The translations under genes were made by a program, and so were the position numbers. This document shows, one piece after another, positions 42,319-51,543 of a stretch of 64,000 bases of DNA; within the stretch, counting starts at the first letter, position 1, and each line of letters begins with the position of its first letter. The stretch is from JBBSDP01 sp963754335 (GTDB lineage Bacteria > Planctomycetota > Phycisphaerae > Tepidisphaerales > Tepidisphaeraceae). The stretch covers positions 1,178,001 to 1,242,000 of the forward strand of contig CAVWFQ010000005.1 of assembly GCA_963754335.1 (NCBI GenBank), read 5' to 3'. The notes under the pieces were generated by a model. The model ran no database searches, was not told where the DNA came from, and saw nothing but the letters and a program-made list of their open reading frames with translations.

Positions 42319-43458
42319 TCAAACCGCTGTTGTTTCGCGTTCGCGCGCTGGAGTGCGCTTGGCGTTCTTCACAGTCAAACTCACCAGCGGCACCGATGGC
42401 ACATCCGTTCCTTCGTTGAGCGCTTTCAGCGCCGACGCGTTTTGATACGTTCCGCCGAAGAGCGTGGCTTTGGCGGCTCGGAAGATTCCGGTCAAGGAAA
42501 ATGTGTCGTTGACCGCACTGGCTTCGTAGCCGCTGTGGACCATGCAATTGGCGCAGTGGGGGTTGCCGCTTTCGGTGCCGTAGCTTTCCCACTTGGTCGT
42601 TTTGATGAGCTCATCAAACGTGTCGGCGTAGCCATCCTGGAGGAGATAGCAGGGCTTCTGCCAGCCGAAGACATTGAAGGTCGGCATGCCCCAGGGGGTG
42701 CAGGCGTATTGCCGCTGGCCCATCAGGAATTCCAGGAAGAGAGGGCTCTGGTTGAAAACCCACCCCGATTTGCGATTGCTTAGAATTTTGGTGAAGAGCC
42801 GGCGGGTTTTGGCGCGGCCGAGGAAATGTTCCTGGTCGGGGGCTTTGTCGTAGCTGTAGCCGGGCGAGAGCATCATGCCCTCGACGCCAAGCTGCATCAT
42901 TTCATCGAAGAAGGTGCGAACGCTTTTCGGATCGGTTCCGTCGAAGAGCGTGGTATTGGTGGTAACGCGAAAGCCGCGCTTGACGGCTTCGCGGATTCCT
43001 TCGATTGCGATGTCGTACCCGCCTTCACGGCAAACGGAAAAATCGTGGTGTTCTTTCTGCCCGTCCATGTGGACGCTGAAGGTCAGGTATTTGCTCGGCT
43101 TGAAGAGATCAATCTTTTCTTTGAGCAGTAGCGCGTTGGTGCAGAGATAGATGTATTTTTTGCGGCCAACGAGTCCTTCGACGATCTTATCGATCTGCGG
43201 ATGGAGCAGCGGCTCTCCGCCGGGAATGCTCACCATCGGCGCGCCGCATTCATCGACGGCCTTGAAGCACTGCTCGGGCGACAGGTTCTTTTTCAGGACA
43301 TGGGCGGGATACTGGATCTTGCCGCATCCCGCGCAGGCGAGGTTGCAGCGAAAGAGCGGCTCGAGCATCAACACCAGCGGGTACTGCTTTCGTCCCGCCA
43401 GCTTCTGGCGGATGACGTAGCTGGCGACAGTCCACATTTGCGATACGGGTACGCCCAT
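42319..43458 (-). CDS. hpnH: Hopanoid radical SAM enzyme HpnH (adenosylhopene synthase)
   Basis: 379 aa. The start VPVSQMWTVASYVIRQKLAG and LVLMLEPLFRCNLACAGCGK (CxxxCxxC cluster, residues about 38-45) plus IQYPAHVLKK are diagnostic for HpnH. GGEPLLHPQIDKIVEGLVGR, FSVHMDGQKEHHDFSVCREG and CTPWGMPTFNVFGWQKPCYL follow. HpnH joins the 5'-deoxyadenosyl radical to diploptene, giving adenosylhopane, the first extended hopanoid. The frame is intact; about 40 C-terminal residues extend past the usual end. The matching hpnG-like gene lies divergently at 43789. Confidence 0.92.
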   Translation of the reverse strand: MGVPVSQMWTVASYVIRQKLAGRKQYPLVLMLEPLFRCNLACAGCGKIQYPAHVLKKNLSPEQCFKAVDECGAPMVSIPGGEPLLHPQIDKIVEGLVGRKKYIYLCTNALLLKEKIDLFKPSKYLTFSVHMDGQKEHHDFSVCREGGYDIAIEGIREAVKRGFRVTTNTTLFDGTDPKSVRTFFDEMMQLGVEGMMLSPGYSYDKAPDQEHFLGRAKTRRLFTKILSNRKSGWVFNQSPLFLEFLMGQRQYACTPWGMPTFNVFGWQKPCYLLQDGYADTFDELIKTTKWESYGTESGNPHCANCMVHSGYEASAVNDTFSLTGIFRAAKATLFGGTYQNASALKALNEGTDVPSVPLVSLTVKNAKRTPARERETTAV

Positions 43459-43590
43459 AAAAGATCCGATTCCTTCCCGGTCAGTACTTCAGGAACCCTT
43501 ACTATCGGCCGCCGGGGGCGCGGAAGCTTTGAGCATAACCGAAAATGCAAGCGGTTTGTAAACCCCTTGACCTCATTGTATCCCGTCCCC

Positions 43591-43750
43591 TTCCTTATCG
43601 TTTAGCCGTTCCGCTTGCGGGACGCGTCGCGCTGCGTGGAATCGACAGATTGAATTCAGATAGGCGTTCCACGGTTCGCGACCTTCGATTCACAAAATGC
43701 GTTCTATATCGCGCAACGCGCCCTGCAAGCGGGGCGGCTAAACGATAAGG
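43591..43750. repeat. Inverted repeat, TTTAGCC family, between hpnH and hpnG
   Basis: Perfect 18-base arms TTCCTTATCGTTTAGCCG and CGGCTAAACGATAAGGAA, separated by about 124 bases with further GC-rich pairing. It occupies most of the 330-bp gap between the divergent hopanoid genes, where promoters would be expected. Confidence 0.85.
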
Positions 43751-43788
43751 AAGAAGAACCAGATTGAGAATGGTAGGATTGCAGACTC

Positions 43789-44442
43789 GTGAATGAACGT
43801 AAGATCATTATTTTCACGGCTTTGGAAGTTGAGCGACGCGCAGTAGAGCGCACCGTGGCACCGGCGTCTCGCCCGTGCATCACCCCGCTCGCAGTTGGCA
43901 TCCGCGCGGTTCATGGACCGATTTGGAATGAGGCTCTCGATCGAGTCGCGCGTTCAAAAAATACCTTCATCCTCGTGGCAGGCCTCGGCGGCGGGCTCGA
44001 TCCCACCCTCCGCGTCGGCGATGTGGTGATCGACGGCGCGGACGAAACACTTCGCGCGGGACTCCCCTACCGCTTCGGGGCGATCCATACGTCGGATGAT
44101 CTGATTTGCACGGCGAACGCGAAGGGGGACTTGTTTCGATCTACCGGCGCGCTGGCCGTCGATATGGAAACCGCTTTAATCCGCAAAGCGGCGATGGAAC
44201 GCGGTTTGTCCGTTATCGGCGTGCGCGCGATCAGCGACACGGCCCAGACTGCGATCGATCCATCATTACTTTCGCTGGTTGACGAGATGGGGCGTCCGCA
44301 GGCTGGTCGGATCGCGCTGGCGCTAATGGCTCGGCCGGCCCGCGCGCTCGCTTTGCACCGGCTTGGTCGCGACACGCGCCTGGCGCTGGCACAGCTTGGA
44401 ATCGCGATGCGACAGATTGTGGATCGACTTGGCGGCGCATGA
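43789..44442 (+). CDS. hpnG: Nucleosidase/phosphorylase-family protein, HpnG-like
   Basis: 217 aa. KIIIFTALEVERRAVERTVA, ILVAGLGGGLDPTLRVGDVV and GALAVDMETALIRKAAMERG are the three family blocks of MTA/SAH nucleosidase-type phosphorylases (GGG-x-D-P, M-E-T-x). SVIGVRAISDTAQTA follows. Next to hpnH, the hopanoid-associated phosphorylase HpnG, which removes adenine from adenosylhopane, is the best assignment. Family is certain, substrate is inferred from context. Confidence 0.8.
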   Translation: MNERKIIIFTALEVERRAVERTVAPASRPCITPLAVGIRAVHGPIWNEALDRVARSKNTFILVAGLGGGLDPTLRVGDVVIDGADETLRAGLPYRFGAIHTSDDLICTANAKGDLFRSTGALAVDMETALIRKAAMERGLSVIGVRAISDTAQTAIDPSLLSLVDEMGRPQAGRIALALMARPARALALHRLGRDTRLALAQLGIAMRQIVDRLGGA

Positions 44443-44580
44443 AAAAGGGCCGCCCTTCAGCAGCCCGCGAAGCAATCATCTTTACGTGAAATAAATTCAG
44501 CGACTGTATTGGCGGAATCGAGTAGGCACCCCCATTCGCTTTCGACGCCTTACGTGCGAAGTTGGACTATCGGATTTGAC

Positions 44581-45183
44581 TTAACGGCGACGGCGAAGGA
44601 AGCCGAACGACGCGATTGCGGCCAAACTGAGTGATGCCGGCTCTGGTGAAGGAACTGGAGCGGAAACATTGTCGATCAGGGCGACCGCATCGCCGTTCAA
44701 GGGGTCGGGGGTTGCGAAGGTGTCAAACGAGATCTTGTAACTTCTGCCCGCCGTCAGGGTGGCCATGAACGAATCTGTCTGCCATTGCGAAGTGGGCGTC
44801 ACGGCTCCTGGATTTACCGAATCCCCGAAACCTGGATTCGTGTCGGTCAAGGACAGTGTGACACCTTGAGACATAAAATTACCAGTTGACGCAGCGTAGT
44901 CGAACGAAAAGGTATAGTTACCCGTCTTGGTGACAGTCAGTGTTTGCGAGACGATGGCGGTGTCAACCAGGTGTGCGACCTGCCCGTGGTCTGGGGCGTT
45001 ATAGGTATAGGTCGGGCCGTTGCCCTCCACACCGGCCGTGCTGGAGCCGTCATCGGCGGCGCTAAAATTCCACGGAGTGCCCGTGTTATCAAATGCTCCA
45101 TTGACCACTAGATCAGCTGCGTGCGCGGAGGTAACCATCGCCACGCACAAGCCACCGGCACACAGACCGCCAAATTTCCGCAT
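44581..45183 (-). CDS. PEP-CTERM protein, carbohydrate-binding-like
   Basis: ATG 45183 follows TCAGGAGAACGGGC. Signal peptide MRKFGGLCAGGLCVAMVTSA. LVVNGAFDNTGTPWNFSAAD to QTLTVTKTGNYTFSFDYAAS resembles DUF642/CBM-like beta-sandwich domains. The tail SPEPASLSLAAIASFGFLRR plus RR is a PEP-CTERM signal with S in front of PEP. 200 aa, intact. A canonical promoter lies 90 bases upstream. Confidence 0.85.
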   Translation of the reverse strand: MRKFGGLCAGGLCVAMVTSAHAADLVVNGAFDNTGTPWNFSAADDGSSTAGVEGNGPTYTYNAPDHGQVAHLVDTAIVSQTLTVTKTGNYTFSFDYAASTGNFMSQGVTLSLTDTNPGFGDSVNPGAVTPTSQWQTDSFMATLTAGRSYKISFDTFATPDPLNGDAVALIDNVSAPVPSPEPASLSLAAIASFGFLRRRR

Positions 45184-45271
45184 AGCCCGTTCTCCTGACA
45201 CGTTGCGTGTCTCAGATTTGAAACTGACTCGAAATGAACGCCGACGAACTTATCTCGACGTTAGCGCTGTC

Positions 45272-45299
45272 ATTATGGCAAGCTAACCTTTTGTGTCAA
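45272..45299 (-). promoter_or_regulatory. Sigma-70-type promoter of the PEP-CTERM gene
   Basis: Minus strand TTGACA (45299-45294), 16-base spacer, CATAAT (45277-45272): six of six and five of six consensus bases. The gene starts 89 bases downstream. Confidence 0.75.
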
Positions 45300-45349
45300 G
45301 AAAAAAAAGTAAAGCAACTTTGGAAGGGAAAGCGCCTTTGATATGCCAA

Positions 45350-45417
45350 AACCCTGGCAAGCCGTGAACGTCGACCGCGGTAAGGCAACCAATCCCTAAG
45401 ACCGGTCCCCTTTTTTT
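45350..45417 (+). promoter_or_regulatory. Structured leader upstream of the pilin-like gene (riboswitch-like candidate)
   Basis: CCCTGGCAAGCCGTGAACG and GGTAAGGCAACC resemble the GGCAAACC and GACGCAAAGCC blocks of GEMM-type (c-di-GMP-I) riboswitches only in part. GACCG (45373-45377) can pair with CGGTC (45403-45407) ahead of CCCTTTTTTT, which would make a terminator. The gene starts at 45540. Family assignment is uncertain. Confidence 0.35.
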
Positions 45418-45539
45418 GCTTTGACTTTTTCTGATTTTGGGGTCATACTTGCCCTTCAGCTCCGATCACAGGTCGGAAGCACCGGCGTTTTCACTTCTTT
45501 CGCCGGGAACGCGGGCAGTAAGGGCAAATCAGGGCCAAT

Positions 45540-46376
45540 ATGTACCAACGCAATCCCTCTTCGCGGGCCAACCGCCGCACGTTGTTGTGCGCGGCATTTA
45601 CGCTTGTTGAGCTTTTGGTGGTTATTGGGATTATTGCATTACTGATCTCAATTCTGCTTCCCGTTCTTGCGAAGGCGAGGGAGGCCGCCAAGCGAACCCA
45701 GTGCTCCAGCAATCTCCGGCAGATTGGATACTCCATCCAGATGTTTGCCCAGGACCATCAGCAGCGCGTTCCCCTGGGGGATACGCAATCGGTGCCGGCG
45801 ATCCTGAACCTCATCGGCTGCTCTTACATGTGGAACATGAACAACGTGGAGTTCTTCAGCCTGGTGGATGATTACAAGGCGTCCCTGCAAATCTGGACCT
45901 GCCCCACTTCCGAGCACTTACCGTCGGCATTTGTGCCCTCGCCGATTTTTGATTTGAACAAAAACATCACCAGCGTTCAGGCGGAGGCGACGGCCGACGC
46001 GGCCACAAATCCGCAGCAAACCACGGATCTGCGCCACTATGTGGTCACGTCATACCAGTATTACGGCTGCTCCAAGCCGGGCTCCTACACCACCATCAGC
46101 AATACTCCGCCTCCCGTAAGCATGCTGGCGCCGTACGAAGTGTGCCGGCTCACGGATGAAACGCGAACTGGAGTCTATTTCGCCGACCACAACCCGCCCC
46201 TGATGGCGGACGCAGCGCTGACCAACGGCGGGAAGAACTACTGGTCTCACGGTGGCAGTTGGAACAACGTCTACCTGAACGTGCTGCACGTCGATGGCTC
46301 GGTCGAAGGCAAGGCGCGCGACGCCACCTCATTTTTCACTGATCACAATGGGTCCGGAAGCTTGTGGTACCGGTAA
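45540..46376 (+). CDS. Prepilin-type protein with C-terminal H-X9-DG-like region
   Basis: 278 aa. After a basic lead of 18 residues comes AAFTLVELLVVIGIIALLIS, the type IV prepilin cleavage and methylation motif (F-T-L-V-E). ILLPVLAKAREAAKRTQCSS and NLRQIGYSIQMFAQDHQQRV are the usual planctomycete continuation. The C-terminus has WNNVYLNVLHVDGSVEGKAR, the HVDGS end. Planctomycetes encode many such pseudopilins. Prepilin peptidase would cut before Phe. A structured leader precedes it. Confidence 0.88.
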   Translation: MYQRNPSSRANRRTLLCAAFTLVELLVVIGIIALLISILLPVLAKAREAAKRTQCSSNLRQIGYSIQMFAQDHQQRVPLGDTQSVPAILNLIGCSYMWNMNNVEFFSLVDDYKASLQIWTCPTSEHLPSAFVPSPIFDLNKNITSVQAEATADAATNPQQTTDLRHYVVTSYQYYGCSKPGSYTTISNTPPPVSMLAPYEVCRLTDETRTGVYFADHNPPLMADAALTNGGKNYWSHGGSWNNVYLNVLHVDGSVEGKARDATSFFTDHNGSGSLWYR

Positions 46377-46382
46377 GGGGGG

Positions 46383-46472
46383 AGGAGAGAAGGCGGAAAG
46401 TGGAGGGTAGCGGGTAGAGAGTGGCAAGGTCATCCCGCCTCCACTCTCTACCTTCCGCCCTCCACTCTCTCC
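46383..46472. repeat. Inverted repeat, GGAGAGAAGGCGGAAAGTGG type
   Basis: GGCGGAAAGTGGAGGGTAGC plus GGGTAGAGAGTGG faces CCACTCTCTACCTTCCGCC plus CTCCACTCTCTCC around TCATCCCGCC. It lies between the convergent pilin-like and kinase genes. Confidence 0.8.
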
Positions 46473-46478
46473 CCGCAC

Positions 46479-47245
46479 CTACCCCGGAATCGACACATTC
46501 CGATCCGGCTGCGCCCGGCGGAGGCGCGCATCGTGCCGGGCGATTTGGCGCGCTTTGCGGACCACAAGCCGACGCCAGCCGACGTGGCTGGGAAGATGGC
46601 GTTCCTGAGCATAGCGTTGGATCCAGCGTTCGCGCTGGACGTCGGTGATCGGCAATGAGAGCGTGCTGTACCAGAACTGGGCCAGGTCCTTTACGATCCA
46701 GCGGCCGCGCTGGAAGAGGCGGGGAAGATGGCGCACCCGCGCTGAATCAATCAGGCGCACCTCTACTTTTTCTCCCTCCATTCGAATCATGAAGTGGCAG
46801 AGATACATATCGCGGTGATGCAACCCCGCCAGATGCAGACGGGCGGCCAGGTCGGCGGTGGGCTGAAGGATCTTATCGAAGGAAGTCCCCTTCTCGATCA
46901 GTTTGTCCGCCGGGCGAAATTCCGCCAGGTCTTCGAAGATAACGAAGCTTCTTCCGTCATCGACCTCTCCCCAGCCGACCAGGTCGGCTGTGGGAATGCC
47001 GGCGGCCACCAGGGCCTCGTGTCCCGTGACTTCAATGCGGGCCGGCGTGAGCGCCGCGCGCGACGGCTCGAATCGTTTCAGGTGCCAGCGCAGCTTCTTC
47101 CCGTCGGGCGCGCCACATCGAGCGTGCAATTCTCGCGATCTTTCAGCTTCCGCCAGGGTTGAATCGAGGGATGCGAAAAGATCGCGTCCGCATCCAGACC
47201 CAATTCGCGAAAGATCGGCTGACGTAACGGATTGGCATGCAACAT
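46479..47245 (-). CDS. LPS core (Kdo/heptose) kinase family protein, frameshifted
   Basis: ATG 47245 gives MLHANPLRQPIFRELGLDAD, then IFSHPSIQPWRKLKDRENCT in one frame. Near 47110 the frame shifts and continues DGKKLRWHLKRFEPSR, IEVTGHEALVAAGIPTADLV, SFVIFEDLAEFRPADKLIEK, LHLAGLHHRDMYLCHFMIRM (catalytic HRD) and IDSARVRHLP. DLAQFWYS is typical of the WaaP/InaA family, which phosphorylates lipid-bound sugars at the membrane. About 255 aa after correction. One indel explains the break. Confidence 0.8.
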
Positions 47246-47284
47246 AAAGAACAACACACAGCGCTGAACCCGGAAAAACCCGCG

Positions 47285-48181
47285 CTACGAACCTTTCAAA
47301 AATCGTCGAATGCCCGGCTTGAAAATCACTTTTCCATCCACAACGACGAGTTCTTCGTCGAGAAAAAGCTGTACGGCTTTGCTCAGCACCCGCGATTCCA
47401 GATCCAAACCTTTCCGGCGGATCTCCTCCAGCGTATCGGAGCCGACGTTGATATGAAAAACATCCTGCAAGATGACAGGTCCTTCATCCAGTTGCTCGGT
47501 CACAAAATGCGCGGTGCAACCGTGCACGCGGACGCCGCTTTCGAAAGCCTGCTTATACGGAGCCGCACCGGGAAAGTAAGGGAGAAGCGATGGATGAATA
47601 TTGATGATCCGATTGCGGTACGCCGACACGATTCGTTGCGGCAGGATCCGCATGTATCGCGCCAGAACCAGCAGATCGACGGCATTTTTTTGCAGCGTGG
47701 CCAGGAGCCAGTCGAAGTGCCGTTCCACGTCTGAGTCGGACTCGGCCGCGAACGGCAATTGCGCTTGTCTGGCCAGTGGTTCGAGATCCGCGTGATTCGA
47801 CCAGATTCCCGCCAGCTGTCCCTGGAGCAGGCCATTGCTGAAATCCGCGATGAGCCGTCCCAGGCAGTGTGGCTCTTTTCCGACCAGGACAGCGACGCGC
47901 TTGGCCCGGCGTTCATTGTGCAGATGAACGCGCACTTCCATTTCGATGGTTCGCCCGAGCTCCAGTAGGCCGGTAATCAGTTCCGACAGATCGCAGGCGA
48001 GGTCCTTAAGATCCACCAGCATATCCATCAGGAAGAATCCGCGAACGACGTGTTGCTCGATGTCTTCGATGTTAATTCCGCGCTGGGCCATGTAGGTCGC
48101 GAATTGCGCGACGACACCCTTCTGGTCCTTGCCCAGCACGCTCACCACGGCCAGCACCGGCTGTGACACTGACATCTCCAT
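47285..48181 (-). CDS. purU: Formyltetrahydrofolate deformylase
   Basis: About 298 aa. The N-terminal ACT domain (LAVVSVLGKDQKGVVAQFAT, RGINIEDIEQHVVRGFFLMD) regulates. The C-terminal formyl-transferase fold has VLVGKEPHCLGRLIADFSNG, VLARYMRILPQRIVSAYRNR, IINIHPSLLPYFPGAAPYKQ and GCTAHFVTEQLDEGPVILQD, which carry the Asn-His-Asp active site. It releases formate from 10-formyl-THF for purine synthesis and folate balance. Start ATG 48181 or 48175. Intact. Confidence 0.92.
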   Translation of the reverse strand: MEMSVSQPVLAVVSVLGKDQKGVVAQFATYMAQRGINIEDIEQHVVRGFFLMDMLVDLKDLACDLSELITGLLELGRTIEMEVRVHLHNERRAKRVAVLVGKEPHCLGRLIADFSNGLLQGQLAGIWSNHADLEPLARQAQLPFAAESDSDVERHFDWLLATLQKNAVDLLVLARYMRILPQRIVSAYRNRIINIHPSLLPYFPGAAPYKQAFESGVRVHGCTAHFVTEQLDEGPVILQDVFHINVGSDTLEEIRRKGLDLESRVLSKAVQLFLDEELVVVDGKVIFKPGIRRFLKGS

Positions 48182-48243
48182 TAAGCCTGCGGGAAGTCTA
48201 CAGGGGAAGCCTGGCGGCGCGTAGCCGAACCCTTCCACGGCGC

Positions 48244-48957
48244 TCAGGACAGGCCCATTGTATGCGCCCCCAGAACCTGTACGGCCTCTCGAATTCTTTC
48301 CGTTGCCGCCGCCACGCCCTCCCGTTCCCCATCCTCATGCGTGAGATGCACCGGCGGACCAAAGCGAATACTTGCGTGGTTGGGGATGGCGAAAGCGGGG
48401 ACCATTTCCTTATAGCGCTGCGTTCCGTCGAGAAAGGCGGGAAAAACCGGCGCCTGGGTCCGGGCGGCCAGGAGGGCGACGCCACTTTGAAAGGGGAGCA
48501 GCTCGCGCGTGGTTTCGATGCGCCCTTCGGGAAAGATGCCAAGGATCCGCCCGTCATTCAGCGCCCGCAAGGCGGCCCGGGTGGCGGAAGAATCGCGCCC
48601 GCCGCGGTTCACTGGAATCGCATCGACGGCGTGGAAGACCATGCTCATCGGCCAGAGGTCATAATATTCGCCGGCCATCATCCAGATGATCATCCGCTTG
48701 CAGGCGGACTGAATCAGGAGCGGATCAAGTCCGCTGGCGTGATTGCAGACGAGAATGCCTGGCCCTTTGTCAGGGAGGCACTGCGGGGAAAGCACATCCA
48801 GTTCGTGATAAATGCGTGAAAAGGTTCGGTTCAGTCCGCGGAGGAATCGTGCTGTGAGCCGGTACTCCGGCCGAAACGACTGAGGAATTTTCGCCACGTT
48901 TCCGAAATAACCGGACGCAACGGCAAAGGCAAACCAGCATTCCAGGAGGTCAGACAT
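48244..48957 (-). CDS. 1-acyl-sn-glycerol-3-phosphate acyltransferase (PlsC family)
   Basis: From ATG 48957 (MSDLLECWFAFAVASGYFGN) the protein has 237 aa. ILVCNHASGLDPLLIQSACK has the HX4D catalytic motif, VDAIPVNRGGRDSSATRAAL the second block and GRILGIFPEGRIETTRELLP the FPEG block. It would acylate lysophosphatidic acid at the membrane. The upstream residues in the same frame come from a palindromic repeat (ACAGGAATGTCTG arms, 48951 and 49085) and are left out. Confidence 0.88.
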   Translation of the reverse strand: MSDLLECWFAFAVASGYFGNVAKIPQSFRPEYRLTARFLRGLNRTFSRIYHELDVLSPQCLPDKGPGILVCNHASGLDPLLIQSACKRMIIWMMAGEYYDLWPMSMVFHAVDAIPVNRGGRDSSATRAALRALNDGRILGIFPEGRIETTRELLPFQSGVALLAARTQAPVFPAFLDGTQRYKEMVPAFAIPNHASIRFGPPVHLTHEDGEREGVAAATERIREAVQVLGAHTMGLS

Positions 48958-49108
48958 TCCTGTCTGATACGCGTCTGCGAGTGCCGGCATTCTTGCCCGC
49001 TGAGCGGACGCGACATTCCGCGGAGTTTGCGCCAGAGCGAACCGGCTCGGGAGGCGAGTAGGCCTCCACTCCCCGGCCCGCAACAGACAGGAATGTCTGT
49101 CCCACCGG
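48951..49108. repeat. Inverted repeat with CAGACATTCCTGTCTG arms
   Basis: CAGACATTCCTGTCTGATAC faces ACAGACAGGAATGTCTGTCC across about 115 bases. It separates the divergent plsC-like and esterase genes and overlaps the plsC start. Confidence 0.75.
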
Positions 49109-49136
49109 GGGGAAGCTCGCCTCCTCCTCCTAAAAA

Positions 49137-51194
49137 ATGGCGCACGCGGTCGTGGTTCCGTCTATCACAATGCAACAAGTGTTTTGTGACCAGACTACTG
49201 TTCACGTGCGGAACTATCTCAGCAAATGCATCGTTGGATTTCTAATCGCCAGCGCGCAATCGGCGCACGGCGATGTGAACTTGCCGCCTCTGTTTTCCGA
49301 CCGTGGCGTGCTTCAGAGATCGAACAGCGTACCCGTTTGGGGACGCGCTTCGCCTGGCGAGCGGGTCAGGGTGACTCTCTCAAAGGCCCATGCGGAAACG
49401 GTGGCTGATGCCGACGGGAAATGGCGCGTGCGACTCGATCTGCATGAATTCGACAGCGCTTCGCATGAAATGGTTGTCGAAGGGAAGAATCGCCTGGCGA
49501 TCGAAGACATTGTCGTCGGCGAAGTCTGGGTCTGCTCGGGCCAGTCGAACATGTGGCTGAGCCTGGAGAGCACCACCCACGGTGCCCAGGAAGTGGCGGC
49601 CTCCTCCAATCCGCTGATCCGTGTCTATGACAATGACCATTGGCGGCTTTGCACGCCGGAGGTCTCTGGATCTTTTTCGGCGGTAGGATATTACTTCGGG
49701 ACGAATCTTCAGAAGGAGTTGAAATGCCCGATCGGCCTGATGATTGCCCTTCAGCCGGCGACGGCGATCGAACTCTGGATCAGCCCTGAAGCGTTGAACA
49801 GCGACCCGCAGCTGAAAGTCGGCAAGGACCGGGTCATGGAGGCAGTCGAGCGCTTCAAGGCGTACCGCCCGCAATTTCTGCGCTGGGAGAAGGAGAACAA
49901 ACGAGACGATCGACTACATACAGAGGTAAATGCGTTTGCCGGGCAGGTGTCTGACATGTCCGACTGGAAATTGATCGAAATACCAGGGCTTTTCGGCAAG
50001 GTCGGGCTTCCCGATGCCGGTGCAGTTTGGATTCGTCGGCAGATTTCGATTCCGCCCGACATGTCGGGCAAGAGCCTTTTGCTTCAACTTGGCCAGATTC
50101 ATCACTTTTCAACCGTATATTGGAACGGCGTTAAGATCGCGGAGTCCTCTCCAGCAGGGTTGCCGGGCGGATATGACTGTGTCATCCCGGCCGACCAGGT
50201 GAAAGCAGGGGAGGCAACGCTTGCCATCCGTATTTTCAGCCCGATCGGCGAGGCGGGTATTCAGCCTGGCAATGCATCGTTCAAGGCAAATGACATTTCC
50301 CTCGCCGGGCCATGGCGGGCGAAGGCGGAATTTGCGCTTCCGCCAATGGATGAAAAGGCGAAGAGCACCTGCCCGGCAAAGCCGGAGCAACCCGCGCCGC
50401 CTGGGATGTTTTTTGATTATGCGGTGAAGTCGAAGATCCCGTATCTGATCAAGGGTGTCATCTGGTACCAGGGTGAGAGCAATGTCGAGCGGGCGTGGCA
50501 ATATGGAACCGCCCTGCCGCTGATGATTCGCGATTGGCGCGGGCATTGGGGCCAGGGGAATTTTCCGTTCTACATTTGTCAGCTTCCCAATATCAACCCG
50601 CACCTCAAGATCCCTGGCGAAAGCCAGTGGGCGGAGCTGCGCGAGGCGCAAACCAAAGCGACCGCCCTTCCGCATACCGCCCAGGCGGTGCTCATCGACG
50701 CCGGCGAGGAAGCCGATATCCATCCGAAAAACAAAAAGATCGTCGGGGACCGGCTGGCGCTGATCGCGCTGGCCGACACCTATGGCAGGCAAGTTGTTTG
50801 CAGTGGCCCCGTGTTTAGTTCGATGGCAGTCGAGGGAGACAAAATCCGAGTTCACTTTACACACACTGACGGCGGCCTGGTCGCGCGCGATCTTCCGGCA
50901 TCCTATCAACCCTCTTCACAGTCTCCGACCACGGCGTCGCTGGTTCGTAATAGTCCGAAAAGTAGTCTCGAGGGATTTACGATTTGCGGGGAAGATCGCC
51001 AATGGAAATGGGCCGATGCGCGGATTGAAGGGAACGACGTGGTGGTGTGGTCAGAGTCGGTTCCCAGGCCGATCGCGCTTCGCTATGCGTGGGCGGATAA
51101 TCCGATTTGCAATCTTTACAATGGCGCGGGCTTGCCGGCGAGGCCGTTTCGGACGGATGAGTTTGCGGTATCGACGGTGAATGCGCGGTATTGA
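49137..51194 (+). CDS. Sialate O-acetylesterase-like SGNH hydrolase
   Basis: Up to 685 aa. A GTG start at 49206 would give a clean signal peptide (MRNYLSKCIVGFLIASAQSA). An N-terminal beta domain (LPPLFSDRGVLQRSNSVPVW, DADGKWRVRLDL) precedes VGEVWVCSGQSNMWLSLEST, the SGNH Ser block. A beta-galactosidase-like insert (about 280-400: PDAGAVWIRRQISIPPDMSG) follows, then IKGVIWYQGESNVERAWQYG and DIHPKNKKIVGDRLALIALA with the catalytic His. Such enzymes remove acetyl groups from sugars. Frame intact. Confidence 0.88.
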   Translation: MAHAVVVPSITMQQVFCDQTTVHVRNYLSKCIVGFLIASAQSAHGDVNLPPLFSDRGVLQRSNSVPVWGRASPGERVRVTLSKAHAETVADADGKWRVRLDLHEFDSASHEMVVEGKNRLAIEDIVVGEVWVCSGQSNMWLSLESTTHGAQEVAASSNPLIRVYDNDHWRLCTPEVSGSFSAVGYYFGTNLQKELKCPIGLMIALQPATAIELWISPEALNSDPQLKVGKDRVMEAVERFKAYRPQFLRWEKENKRDDRLHTEVNAFAGQVSDMSDWKLIEIPGLFGKVGLPDAGAVWIRRQISIPPDMSGKSLLLQLGQIHHFSTVYWNGVKIAESSPAGLPGGYDCVIPADQVKAGEATLAIRIFSPIGEAGIQPGNASFKANDISLAGPWRAKAEFALPPMDEKAKSTCPAKPEQPAPPGMFFDYAVKSKIPYLIKGVIWYQGESNVERAWQYGTALPLMIRDWRGHWGQGNFPFYICQLPNINPHLKIPGESQWAELREAQTKATALPHTAQAVLIDAGEEADIHPKNKKIVGDRLALIALADTYGRQVVCSGPVFSSMAVEGDKIRVHFTHTDGGLVARDLPASYQPSSQSPTTASLVRNSPKSSLEGFTICGEDRQWKWADARIEGNDVVVWSESVPRPIALRYAWADNPICNLYNGAGLPARPFRTDEFAVSTVNARY

Positions 51195-51290
51195 GAATCA
51201 AAAAGCTCCATGCTAAGCCGCAGCGCCTACGCCGCGTCCACCGAAGGTGGAATGGCGCACTGGCGCGGTGAATGCAAAAAGTCGCAGAAG

Positions 51291-51363
51291 GAGCCGCGCA
51301 CGAAGTAAGCGGGAAAGTTCTCTCGTTTACCGAGTGCTTTCCCGCTTACTTCGTGCGCGGCTC
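51291..51363. repeat. Inverted repeat, GAGCCGCGCACGAAGTAAGC family
   Basis: GAGCCGCGCACGAAGTAAGC plus GGGAAAG faces CTTTCCCGCTTACTTCG plus TGCGCGGCTC around a 20-base loop. It lies 97 bases after the esterase stop. Confidence 0.9.
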
Positions 51364-51543
51364 CTCCCAAAGTACCGAGCGATGGTGATCGTAATGACAG
51401 CGCCGAATAAGTCTGCGCCGCAAGCGGGGCTTGCCGGCACAATCAAGTGTTTGAATCGGCTCGATATTGCTTCGTCTTGTATGGTAGGACGTCCGTGCCT
51501 ACTTCGCATCCTGCTGTTAGTTGAAACAACGCCATTCAAATAA

